Below, one piece after another: positions 36,817 through 44,221 of a DNA stretch of 64,000 bases. Where the stretch lies: positions 1 through 64,000 of the forward strand of contig NZ_CDBH01000069.1 in NCBI RefSeq assembly GCF_000820305.1, written 5' to 3'. The notes beneath the pieces are model-generated. The model searched no databases and had not been told where the DNA came from. It was given only the letters and a program-made list of their open reading frames with translations. Each line of letters starts with the position of its first letter. Position 1 is the first letter of the stretch. This DNA comes from Aeromonas dhakensis. Its GTDB lineage: Bacteria; Pseudomonadota; Gammaproteobacteria; Enterobacterales; Aeromonadaceae. The translations under genes were made by a program, and so were the position numbers.

Positions 36817-37913
36817 AATTTTTCAAATTACCGGATCTGGGTGAAGGCTTGGCCGAAGCCGAGATCGTCGAATGGAAGGTCAGCGCCGGCGATACCGTGA
36901 GTGTCGACCAAGTGTTGCTGTCGGTAGAGACGGCCAAGGCGCTGGTGGATGTTCCTTCGCCAGTAGCGGGGGTTATCGCCAGGCTGTGCGGACAGGAGGG
37001 GGACATCCTGCACATAGGTGCGCCGCTGGTGGAGTTCGAAGGCGGCGAGGATGACGGCACCGTGGTCGGCAAGGTCAACGCCCATCAGCAGCATATCGAG
37101 GATCACTTCGTGGTGGGCGCCATCGCCCCCGGCGGCGCCCTGGTGCAGGCCATGCCGGCGGTGCGCCTGCTGGCCCAGAAACTGGGGCTCGACATCGAGC
37201 GGATCAAGGGCAGCGGCAGTGCCGGCATGGTGACCGAGCAGGACGTGCAGCAGGCGTTCGAGGCACAGCAGAGCAGCGGCAACGAGTTCCTCAAGGGCTC
37301 GCGCCGGGCCATGGCCAAGGCGATGGAGCTCTCGCACCAGACGGTGGTGCCGGTCAGCATCACCGACGAGGTGGACTTGCGCCACTGGCGTCCCGATGAA
37401 GATGTGACAGTGCGCCTCATCAAGGCCATCGGGGTGGCTTGTCGGGCCGAGCCCTCCATGAATGCCTGGTTCGACGGCGACACCCTGTCAAGACGGCTGT
37501 TCAGAGAGGTCAACGTGGCCATTGCGGTGGATTCCAAACATGGGCTCTACGTGCCGGTAATGGAGAACGTGGCCGAGCGGGAAGGGGCCGATCTGCGCCA
37601 GGGGCTGGATCGCATGATCGCCGACGTGAAGGCGCGCGCCGTACCGCGCGAGATGCTGCAGGGGGCGACCATCACCCTCACCAACTTCGGTGCCATCGCG
37701 GGCCGCTATGCCAGCCCGATCGTGACGCCGCCCCAGGTGGCCATCATTGGCGCGGGCAAGCTGTTTGAGAAGGTGGTGTTTATCCATGGGGAGGCGCGCC
37801 CGGTCAGAGCGCTGCCACTGTCGATGACATTCGACCACAGAGCCTGTACCGGCGGCGAGGCGGCACGCTTCCTCAAAGCCCTGGTTCAGGCACTGGAAGC
37901 GGCTACGCTGTAA
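36813..37913 (+). CDS. Short dihydrolipoamide acyltransferase (E2) of a 2-oxoacid dehydrogenase complex
   Basis: E2 core protein, 366 residues, one lipoyl domain. Lipoyl lysine is Lys42 in VETAKALVDVPSP. A linker is followed by the peripheral-subunit-binding domain (AVRLLAQKLGLDIERIKGSG, about 112-150) and the catalytic domain. The expected DHRxxDG active-site signature reads DHRACTGG: His is kept, but the second Asp is Thr (about residue 346). This could alter catalysis or simply mark a subfamily. No E3 gene follows, so a lipoamide dehydrogenase encoded elsewhere must be shared. Substrate (acetyl or branched acyl) undecided. A perfect inverted repeat follows the stop. Confidence 0.87.
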   Translation: MKFFKLPDLGEGLAEAEIVEWKVSAGDTVSVDQVLLSVETAKALVDVPSPVAGVIARLCGQEGDILHIGAPLVEFEGGEDDGTVVGKVNAHQQHIEDHFVVGAIAPGGALVQAMPAVRLLAQKLGLDIERIKGSGSAGMVTEQDVQQAFEAQQSSGNEFLKGSRRAMAKAMELSHQTVVPVSITDEVDLRHWRPDEDVTVRLIKAIGVACRAEPSMNAWFDGDTLSRRLFREVNVAIAVDSKHGLYVPVMENVAEREGADLRQGLDRMIADVKARAVPREMLQGATITLTNFGAIAGRYASPIVTPPQVAIIGAGKLFEKVVFIHGEARPVRALPLSMTFDHRACTGGEAARFLKALVQALEAATL

Positions 37914-37915
37914 CG

Positions 37916-37949
37916 TTTGTGCCCTGCCGTGGCAGGGCACAAATTGTTT
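37916..37949 (+). terminator. Inverted repeat after the E2 gene, probable terminator
   Basis: Perfect 13-base arms (TTTGTGCCCTGCC / GGCAGGGCACAAA) with a 2-base loop, followed by TTGTTT. It also abuts the likely csp promoter. Confidence 0.7.
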
Positions 37950-37975
37950 GCGTAATCCCCAAAGCCACGTATAAT
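37948..37975 (+). promoter_or_regulatory. Candidate cold-shock gene promoter
   Basis: TATAAT at 37970-37975 with a weak -35 (TTGCGT, 37948-37953) at 16-base spacing. It implies a 5' untranslated leader of about 135 bases before the csp gene, as known for cspA-type mRNAs. Confidence 0.55.
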
Positions 37976-38117
37976 CTCAACCAGCTTGAAAGGGCGATAG
38001 TTATGTCAATGAATATGATGTTTTACATCTTTTCCTGTTGTTCATAAGTTAATCCCGTTTTTTGAGCTTTATCCGCTGAAAAGCATAAGTAATTATTTTG
38101 AATACAGGTTTAAAGAT

Positions 38118-38327
38118 ATGTCTAACATGATCACCGGTACCGTTAAGTTTTTCAACGAAACCAAAGGTTTTGGCTTCATCCAGCAAGAAAACGGCCCGGA
38201 CGTTTTCGTTCACTTCAGCGCCATCCAAGGTAACGGCTTCCGTACCCTGGCTGAAGGTCAGCGCGTACAGTTCTCCGTGACCCAAGGTCAAAAAGGCCCG
38301 CAGGCTGAGAACGTAACTGCTCTGTAA
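38118..38327 (+). CDS. CspA-family cold-shock protein
   Basis: RNA/single-strand DNA-binding OB-fold protein of 69 residues. RNP1 is KGFGFI and RNP2 is VFVHFSAI, both intact, in the order typical of CspA/CspD. Expected to act as an RNA chaperone in cold shock or stationary phase. The long AT-rich leader suggests post-transcriptional thermal control. Monocistronic, closed by a strong terminator. Confidence 0.93.
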   Translation: MSNMITGTVKFFNETKGFGFIQQENGPDVFVHFSAIQGNGFRTLAEGQRVQFSVTQGQKGPQAENVTAL

Positions 38328-38345
38328 TTCTTACAGAATTTAAGA

Positions 38346-38382
38346 AAGCCGTGGTTCCTTTGGGTTCCACGGCTTTTTGTTT
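38346..38382 (+). terminator. Rho-independent terminator after csp
   Basis: Stem AAGCCGTGG / CCACGGCTT with a pyrimidine-rich loop, followed by TTTTGTTT. Confidence 0.88.
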
Positions 38383-38408
38383 ATGGGCGTTTTTCACCGT
38401 CCGTCGGT

Positions 38409-38753
38409 GTGAGGCGTGACCTTCTACTTCTGCATGTTGTGCCGACTATGCTGCCATCCCTTCTGCTCGCCACCACTCTGATAGCCTCCACCGATAAACA
38501 GGGGCCGAACCTCGTTGAGAAAGAGGCCATGACCGTGTGCCAGCAGTTTGTGCAGGTGCGGGTGGGCGCTGGCAGGCTCCCGGACGAGATCAGGGCGCAG
38601 CCGTTGCCGCAACGGGCGGGGGAGTGGATGGTCGATGGCAAGATAAAAGGACCCGAAGGTCCTTTGCTGTTTGCCTGTCTGCTGCGTCAAGGGAAACGCT
38701 GGGAGCTGCTCAACTTTTCGCTGTGGGCTCCCAAGGCGGTCAAAGCGGTTTGA
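38409..38753 (+). CDS. Predicted secreted small protein of unknown function
   Basis: Frame of 114 residues beginning at GTG 38409. With this start the N-terminus (MRRD, then a hydrophobic run through LLLATTLIAS) looks like a signal peptide; the later ATG 38448 would lose the positive charges. The mature part is about 85 residues with WMVDGKIKGPEGPLLFACLL and one conserved-looking Cys pair. I do not recognise the family. Its 3' end overlaps the convergent TIGR02647 gene by 14 bases. Ribosome-binding site is weak. Confidence 0.5.
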   Translation: MRRDLLLLHVVPTMLPSLLLATTLIASTDKQGPNLVEKEAMTVCQQFVQVRVGAGRLPDEIRAQPLPQRAGEWMVDGKIKGPEGPLLFACLLRQGKRWELLNFSLWAPKAVKAV

Positions 38754-38988
38754 GTGCCACCAGCAGGTGCTGCAGGTGTTCCACCATGGTCATGCCAAAG
38801 GGCGTCAGATAGCCGCCATCTTCCGCGCTGATGAGTCCCTGCTGGTGCAGGCGAACTGCCGCCTGGCAGAGTTCGTCGGACATGTCGCTGCGTAACTTGA
38901 TCCCCAGGCTCATGTTGGCCGGATCAAAGCATGCCAGTATTTTCAAATCGTTTACAAACTCGCTGGAAACCTGGTCGATCCCGATCAT
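38740..38988 (-). CDS. TIGR02647-family small protein
   Basis: Conserved gammaproteobacterial protein of 82 residues, function unknown. By recall the pattern LKILACFDPANMSLGIKLR, then AAVRLHQQGLISAEDGGYLT and HLQHLLVALKP matches the TIGR02647 family, which looks like a small winged-helix. Upstream of the start (plus coordinate 38988) an AGGAGTG element is present at the right distance. Confidence 0.72.
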   Translation of the reverse strand: MIGIDQVSSEFVNDLKILACFDPANMSLGIKLRSDMSDELCQAAVRLHQQGLISAEDGGYLTPFGMTMVEHLQHLLVALKPL

Positions 38989-39236
38989 GAATGCACTCCT
39001 TACGCTAAAGATGTATGCAAACTAGCACTCCCGGATCCACTTTAGTGGGCGCTGGCTCAAACTATTGGGCTTTCTCTCTCCCTGGCGTGCTCAAACGCTG
39101 CTTTTTTGGTCGTCATCTGGTGAATCAATTGAGAATTGTTTGAGTCCGGCTTTGCGGCGCCAAACATGATAGGATAGGGCTTCCTTTGTCTATCTGGCCG
39201 ATATTGTCTGTCGGCCCCCGGTTCAAGGCGCATTCC

Positions 39237-39794
39237 ATGGTCAAGATCACACTGGTATCCCTGCTGCACACCCTGGGTTCCCGTTTTTCCGTCTACCCGG
39301 CCTCCCTGCTGTTGCCGCTGCTCGAACAACATGAAGGGGATCTCTGGCTACCCGCCTGCAAGGGGGCTGATGTCGCCGCCCTACGTCAGCATGGCAAGGG
39401 CGCAACCGCGCAGAGTCTGGCGCCGCTGACGGCAGCCTGGTGCGACTTCGCGACCGGTGAAGAGGGGGCGACGCCTGAGCTGGACGCGCTGGCCAACTAC
39501 GACAGCGAGATGATGGACAACCTGCAGATGTACTGGCACAGCCCGGCCAAGATCAACAGCCCGATCACCGACAACCTGTTCGAGCTGCGCCGCGAGGTGG
39601 TGGAAGAGGCTCATGGCGGCAAGCTGGCCGATGCCTGGGACAGCGCGCAGCAGGCTCGTCTTGCACAGATCCTGGCGGGGGCGAAGGCCGGTCGGGATCA
39701 GCTCTGCTTCGTCGAAGTGGAGGCGGCCTACTGGCTGCGCCAGCGCCTTGGCGAGATGGCGGAGATCGACCTGGTGACTCCTGAGCTCGGGTGA
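39237..39794 (+). CDS. Conserved hypothetical protein
   Basis: Soluble acidic protein of 185 residues; I do not recognise a named family. It begins MVKITLVSLLHTLGSRFSVY and is alpha-helical by composition, with ALANYDSEMMDNLQMYWHSP and FVEVEAAYWLRQRLGEM as its most distinctive stretches. A TTG at 39186 would add 17 residues, but ATG 39237 follows AAGGCG. High GC and normal codon use suggest a real backbone gene. Confidence 0.65.
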   Translation: MVKITLVSLLHTLGSRFSVYPASLLLPLLEQHEGDLWLPACKGADVAALRQHGKGATAQSLAPLTAAWCDFATGEEGATPELDALANYDSEMMDNLQMYWHSPAKINSPITDNLFELRREVVEEAHGGKLADAWDSAQQARLAQILAGAKAGRDQLCFVEVEAAYWLRQRLGEMAEIDLVTPELG

Positions 39795-39888
39795 ACCGGC
39801 TCAAAAATCGGTGACCGATCTCTCATACTGGACAAGGCGCCGGCAAGATGTGAACATGGCGCCCTTTATTGCACAAGAGACTTGACCG

Positions 39889-40281
39889 ATGAGCTATGAA
39901 CTGAGCGACACCGAGCGCAATGCAGCGCTGCAACTGAACGCGGACTACCGCTTTGATCACTTCATCAGCAAGCTGGTCGAGCACGAAGAGCTGTTCGTTC
40001 TGACCGACGAGCACGGCGTCATGATGCTGACCACCGACGATGAAGACTGCATCCCGGTATGGCCGCACCCGGAGTACGCCAAGGCGTGGGCCGAAGGGGA
40101 GTGGGCCGACTGCAAGCCGCAGTCCATCACCCTCAAGGTGTGGCTGGAGCGCTGGATTGACGGCATGGAGCAGGATGAGCTGTGCGTGGCCGTCTTCCCG
40201 ACGCCGGATCAGGAAGGTATCGTGCTGGAGCCGGCCGACGTGGCCGACGCCATCGCCCAGAAGCAGGCCAAGCGCGGCTAA
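39889..40281 (+). CDS. DUF2750 domain protein
   Basis: Acidic cytosolic protein of 130 residues matching the DUF2750 pattern: YRFDHFISKLVEHEELFVLT, DDEDCIPVWPHPEYAKAW and SITLKVWLERWIDGMEQDEL. Members are widespread in bacteria and some occur with immunity-like genes, but function is unknown. It is followed by a strong bidirectional terminator. Confidence 0.85.
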   Translation: MSYELSDTERNAALQLNADYRFDHFISKLVEHEELFVLTDEHGVMMLTTDDEDCIPVWPHPEYAKAWAEGEWADCKPQSITLKVWLERWIDGMEQDELCVAVFPTPDQEGIVLEPADVADAIAQKQAKRG

Positions 40282-40312
40282 GCGCCTCCTGCCTCAGCGA
40301 GCAACCCAGGTT

Positions 40313-40350
40313 GCAAAAAAGACCCCGCCACTGTGCGGGGTCTTTTTGTT
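40313..40350. terminator. Bidirectional rho-independent terminator
   Basis: Stem AAAGACCCCGC / GCGGGGTCTTT with a short loop, A-run on the left and T-run on the right. It serves the DUF2750 gene and the convergent binding-protein gene. Confidence 0.9.
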
Positions 40351-40388
40351 GATGGCCTTGGTACACCCTGGCAGAGAAGCGGGTTGCC

Positions 40389-42239
40389 CTATTTTTGCTG
40401 ATAGGTGGTGTCAACCAGGGTGACGGGCGGGAAGGGCTGGCCTGCCTTGATGGCGGCCCGGGTCTGCTCCTTGGTCTCTTCATCAATCCAGAACAGACCG
40501 CCGTAACTGTAGCCACTGTTGCTGCCGTCCAGCGGCCAGTAGAGCAGTTCGCTCTTGGGCGTCGCCGGCAACTTGGGCAGTTTTATCCAGCGCCAGGCCC
40601 CTTCCCGGGTGTAGGGCACCTGATAGGCGGGCACGAAACTGGCCAGTTCATAGAGTCGCTGCTGGATCTGGCGCGACAGCGCCGCCTTTTTGGCGAAGTC
40701 GAACTCCTTGTCGTACTGCTCCACCAGGGCTGTGATGGCGTCGTCATTTATGTTCATGATGTTGTTGGTCTGCGGCTTGTTGGCGTTGACCTTGTGGAAA
40801 TATTCCCAGTAGGCGGGATAGCGGCTGGTGCTCCAGCCCATCCAGGCGCTCTGGTGTTTCTTCTCCAGCATCGACTTGAAGCCGGCCGAGGCATCCATCA
40901 GGTTGAGCTCGAGGTTGAGCCCCGCCTTCTTGGCCTCTTCGCGCAGCAGGGTGAGGCGCTGGGCGTGCTCCGCCGTGGTATAGGTGATGCTCAGGGTCAG
41001 CGGCTGGCCCTTGTCGTTTTGCAGGGTGCCGTCGGGGCCGGGCTTGGTGAAACCGGCCTTGGCGAAGTACTGGCGCGCCAGCTCGGGGTCAAACGGGCGG
41101 GCCTTGAGCGCCGTGTTGGTGAACTCCCCCTGGCCTGAGCCGTAGCTGTTGAGGCGTTGGTAGTCCCCCCGCAGCAGGGTGGTGAGCATCTTGTCGAGGT
41201 TGAGGGCATGCTGGATGCCGAGCCGCACATTGAGGTCGCGCAGCAGCGGATCGGCGGTGTTGAGATAGAGCCCCATGGGGGACTGGGGGGTCTGGTTGTA
41301 GAACCAGAGTCGCTCGATATAACCCTGCTCGAACTCAGGCGTCCTGGTCTTGTCGTGCCACCAGTTGGGCATGACCAGCGGGAAGGTATCCAGCTCGCCG
41401 CGCAGGAAGTGTTGCCAGGCGATGTTCTGATCCCTGAGCACCTTGAGCTCGATCCGGTCCGGGTTGAAACGGTGCTGGAAGTAGCGCTCGTCATTGCCCC
41501 ACCAATCCTTGACCCGCTCGAAGGTGACCGACTTGCCCTTCTTCACCTCGCCAAGCTGGTAGGGGCCGGTCACTGGCAGCACCTTCCAGTTGTACTCCTT
41601 GACCCAATCGGCGGTGATCTTGATGGCGTGGCTGGGGGCCGGGGTGAAGGGGAGGGATTCCAGCAGATCCTGGCGACTCTTGGCACTGCCGCTGGAGATG
41701 GCCAGGGTGTGGTCATCAAACTTGGTGACGTCGCTTATCTGGGTGCTGTAGTAATTGTTGTACCAGGGGTCGTTGATCTCCTTGCTGCGCAGCAGCTTGA
41801 GGGTGAACAGCCAGTCATCGGCGGTGACCGGTTGGCCGTCTGACCAGCGCGCCTTGGGATTGATGCGCAGATAGAGGGTCTTGTGGTCGGCTCCGAAGGC
41901 CCATTCGTTGGCCAGCATAGGCATGGGATTGCCGGTGACGGGATGGGTGCTCAAGAGCGGCAGGTTGGTCTCCCGCACATAGCCGGCGAAGCCGCCGTTG
42001 GAGTCCGGACCGTACACCCGCAGGGTCAGCGGAAAACTGGTCATGAAGCCGCGAAAGGTGCCGCCCCGCTTGGCGGCCGGATCCGCGAACACCGGATCCG
42101 CGTTGTTGCTCTCCCACTTGAGGTCAGCCGGCAGGGTGGCGCTCCAGCCGTAGTGGCTCAGGCAGAGGGTCAGGGTGATGGCACTGGTGCGCAGAAGGCG
42201 CGGGATGATCCGGGGGCCGGCGGTGACTGTCGATGGCAT
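40389..42239 (-). CDS. Family 5 extracellular solute-binding protein, YejA-like
   Basis: Periplasmic peptide- or opine-binding protein, 616 residues, SBP_bac_5 fold. An N-terminal signal peptide is visible (LRTSAITLTLCLSHYGWSA). Landmarks include KRGGTFRGFMTSFPLTLRVY, WSDGQPVTADDWLFTLKLLR, PVTGPYQLGEVKKG and NIMNINDDAITALVEQYD. The length and the KWGG-like beginning resemble YejA of the microcin C/peptide importer rather than OppA. The permease and ATPase genes are absent here, so it is an orphan. A 107-base gap with a terminator lies downstream. Confidence 0.85.
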   Translation of the reverse strand: MPSTVTAGPRIIPRLLRTSAITLTLCLSHYGWSATLPADLKWESNNADPVFADPAAKRGGTFRGFMTSFPLTLRVYGPDSNGGFAGYVRETNLPLLSTHPVTGNPMPMLANEWAFGADHKTLYLRINPKARWSDGQPVTADDWLFTLKLLRSKEINDPWYNNYYSTQISDVTKFDDHTLAISSGSAKSRQDLLESLPFTPAPSHAIKITADWVKEYNWKVLPVTGPYQLGEVKKGKSVTFERVKDWWGNDERYFQHRFNPDRIELKVLRDQNIAWQHFLRGELDTFPLVMPNWWHDKTRTPEFEQGYIERLWFYNQTPQSPMGLYLNTADPLLRDLNVRLGIQHALNLDKMLTTLLRGDYQRLNSYGSGQGEFTNTALKARPFDPELARQYFAKAGFTKPGPDGTLQNDKGQPLTLSITYTTAEHAQRLTLLREEAKKAGLNLELNLMDASAGFKSMLEKKHQSAWMGWSTSRYPAYWEYFHKVNANKPQTNNIMNINDDAITALVEQYDKEFDFAKKAALSRQIQQRLYELASFVPAYQVPYTREGAWRWIKLPKLPATPKSELLYWPLDGSNSGYSYGGLFWIDEETKEQTRAAIKAGQPFPPVTLVDTTYQQK

Positions 42240-42360
42240 GTCCTTGCTCTCCTGATGGCTGCGTCCTGCAGGCCATGTGTTGATGACGCGAGCCCCGTTA
42301 GGGGCTGGCTCATCATGAAAAGTTTCTCCGCCCCGGTCAATGGCGACGGATAAATAAGCG

Positions 42361-43254
42361 TCAGGCGGCGGTCTGCGATTTGAACCAGCGCAGCCGCCCG
42401 CCCAGCAGATGCACCACGAACCCCAGCAACACCAGGGCCGAGCCCAGCCACTGCAAGGGGGTGGGGTGCTCGTCCAGCAACAGGGCCGCCGCCACCATGC
42501 CGACGCAGGGCACCAGCAGGGAGAGGGGGGCCACCTGCGCCACCGGGTAGCGCATCAGCAGCCGCCCCCACAGGCCGTAGCCAAGCCAGGTGGCGACAAA
42601 GGAGAGATAGAGCACGCACAGGATCCCCTGCCAGCTGATGTTGAGCAGGCTGCTGGCCATCAGCTCAGGCCCCTCGAACAGCCAGGAGAGGGCGAAGAAG
42701 GGGAGGATGGGCACCAGCCCGCCCCAGGCGACCAGGCTTGGCAGAGAGGTCTTGTAACGCAGGCCGATCTGGCGATTGATGACATTGCCAAGGCCCCAGC
42801 AGGCGGCTGCGCAGAGGGTCAGCACGAAGCCGAGCAGGGTGAGATTGCCCTCGCCATGGGTGGCGATGAGGTAGAGCCCGGCCCCCGCCAGCGGCAGGGC
42901 CACCCAGTGGTGGGGTTGCCAGCGCTCCCCCAGCCAGATCATGGCGAACAGCAGGGTGAACACCACCTGGGATTGCAGCACCAACGAGGCCATGCCGGCC
43001 GGCATGCCGAACTTCATGGCGCAGAACAGAAAGGAGAACTGACCGAGGCTGATGGCACCGCCGTAGGCCAGCAGCCAGCGCCAGGGCATGGCGGGTCTGG
43101 GGACCAGCAGGATGGCGGGAAAGACCACCCCGACGAAGCGCAGCGCCCCCAGCAGCAGTGGCGGGATCCCCTCCAGCCCCCACTTGATGGCGACGAAGTT
43201 GAGCCCCCAGCAGAGGATGACCAGAGCGGCCAGAAACTTGTCCTTGGTGTGCAT
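42361..43254 (-). CDS. eamA: EamA-type DMT exporter (O-acetylserine/cysteine exporter-like)
   Basis: Inner-membrane drug/metabolite transporter with ten predicted helices, 297 residues. Resembles E. coli EamA closely: ALVILCWGLNFVAIKWGLEG, FLFCAMKFGMPAGMASLVLQ, and VAPLSLLVPCVGMVAAALLL. EamA exports O-acetylserine and cysteine metabolites; substrate here is inferred. Start taken at MHTKDKF; a 14-codon upstream extension lacks similarity. It is the last gene of a possible minus-strand unit behind the DeoR-family regulator, 128 bases apart. Confidence 0.85.
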   Translation of the reverse strand: MHTKDKFLAALVILCWGLNFVAIKWGLEGIPPLLLGALRFVGVVFPAILLVPRPAMPWRWLLAYGGAISLGQFSFLFCAMKFGMPAGMASLVLQSQVVFTLLFAMIWLGERWQPHHWVALPLAGAGLYLIATHGEGNLTLLGFVLTLCAAACWGLGNVINRQIGLRYKTSLPSLVAWGGLVPILPFFALSWLFEGPELMASSLLNISWQGILCVLYLSFVATWLGYGLWGRLLMRYPVAQVAPLSLLVPCVGMVAAALLLDEHPTPLQWLGSALVLLGFVVHLLGGRLRWFKSQTAA

Positions 43255-43382
43255 GTCACGTCCTTGAAAGAGTGGCCCTTGCCAGGCGGTGGCCAAAAGA
43301 GGACGAGCATACCCCAGCCTCGGTGGGCGCCGTCAAGCGGCCAGGCGGGGGAGCAACCCGGCAACGGGGGGCAAGGTGCGAT

Positions 43383-44129
43383 TCAGGCGGTGACGCAGTG
43401 CACTGTGATGCCGCGCGCAGTCAGGGTGGATCGCATGGTGACGGGCACGGCGTCGTCGGTGACCAGCACGCCGATCTGGTCCGGCGTGCCGAGCGGGCTC
43501 GGATGGATGGCGCCAAACTTGCTGCTGTCGGTGATGACCACATTGGTCACCCCCTTGGCCAGCACGCTGTTGACCACATCCGCCCGCATCATGTCGCGGC
43601 CGGTGAAGCCCACCTCGGGGTGAAAGCCGTCCACCCCGATGAAGGCCTTGGAGAAGTGCACCTGCTCGATGCACAGCCGGGTCAGCGGCCCCACCACGCT
43701 CTCGCTCTGATGCTGGAACAGACCGCCGAGCAGCACCACCTGGGCCTGGGTGTCGCGCAGCAGATGGGCGATGTAGCTGCTGATGGTGATGATGGTGACC
43801 CGTTTGTGCAGGGCCAGATGACGGGCCAGCAGGGCGTTGGCGCTGCCCCCCTCGATAAAGACCGTCTCGCCATCCTCCACCAGCTGGGCGGCGCGCTCGG
43901 CGAGGCGCTCCTTGAGCAGGTAGTTGATGTTCATCCGGGCGTCGGGGTCGTCGCTCTCCAGCGCCATGGCCGAGCCGTGCACCCGCTTGAGCAGCCCCTG
44001 TTTTTCGAGGGCGGTCAGGTCGTTGCGCACCGTCACCTCCGAGACCTCGGTACGTTGGGAGAGCTCGCTCACGCTCATCTTGCGGGCCTGATGGACCAGG
44101 GTGAGGATCAGTTGGTGGCGTGGGTTCAT
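43383..44129 (-). CDS. DeoR-family transcriptional regulator, YciT-like
   Basis: Repressor of 248 residues. The N-terminal helix-turn-helix is MSVSELSQRTEVSEVTVRND and the C-terminal half is the DeoR sensor domain that binds phosphorylated sugars (IEGGSANALLARHL, LLGGLFQHQSESVVGPL, FTGRDMMRADVVNSVL, ITDSSKFGAIHP). By recall it is strikingly similar to E. coli YciT along its whole length. It lies 92 bases downstream of the glycyl-radical enzyme gene, on the same strand, so it likely controls that locus; the ligand could be a sugar phosphate of the pathway. Start at MNPRHQL is preferred over a Met 11 codons earlier. Confidence 0.88.
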   Translation of the reverse strand: MNPRHQLILTLVHQARKMSVSELSQRTEVSEVTVRNDLTALEKQGLLKRVHGSAMALESDDPDARMNINYLLKERLAERAAQLVEDGETVFIEGGSANALLARHLALHKRVTIITISSYIAHLLRDTQAQVVLLGGLFQHQSESVVGPLTRLCIEQVHFSKAFIGVDGFHPEVGFTGRDMMRADVVNSVLAKGVTNVVITDSSKFGAIHPSPLGTPDQIGVLVTDDAVPVTMRSTLTARGITVHCVTA

Positions 44130-44221
44130 GGGACCTCGCTGGCTGGCAGTGGATAGCTGCAAGCCACCTCGCGGGTGGCTTGCCGGTCATAATGGGGCAC
44201 AGCTGCCCCTGGTGGGGCCCG

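Noticed and set aside
42291..42306. AGCCCC / GGGGCT hairpin between the YejA-like and eamA genes
   Set aside because: Short stem without a T-run in either direction.
44159..44183. Perfect inverted repeat (GCAAGCCACC / GGTGGCTTGC) between ybiW and the DeoR-family gene
   Set aside because: No T-run on the coding strand, so I do not call it a terminator; it may stabilise mRNA or be incidental.
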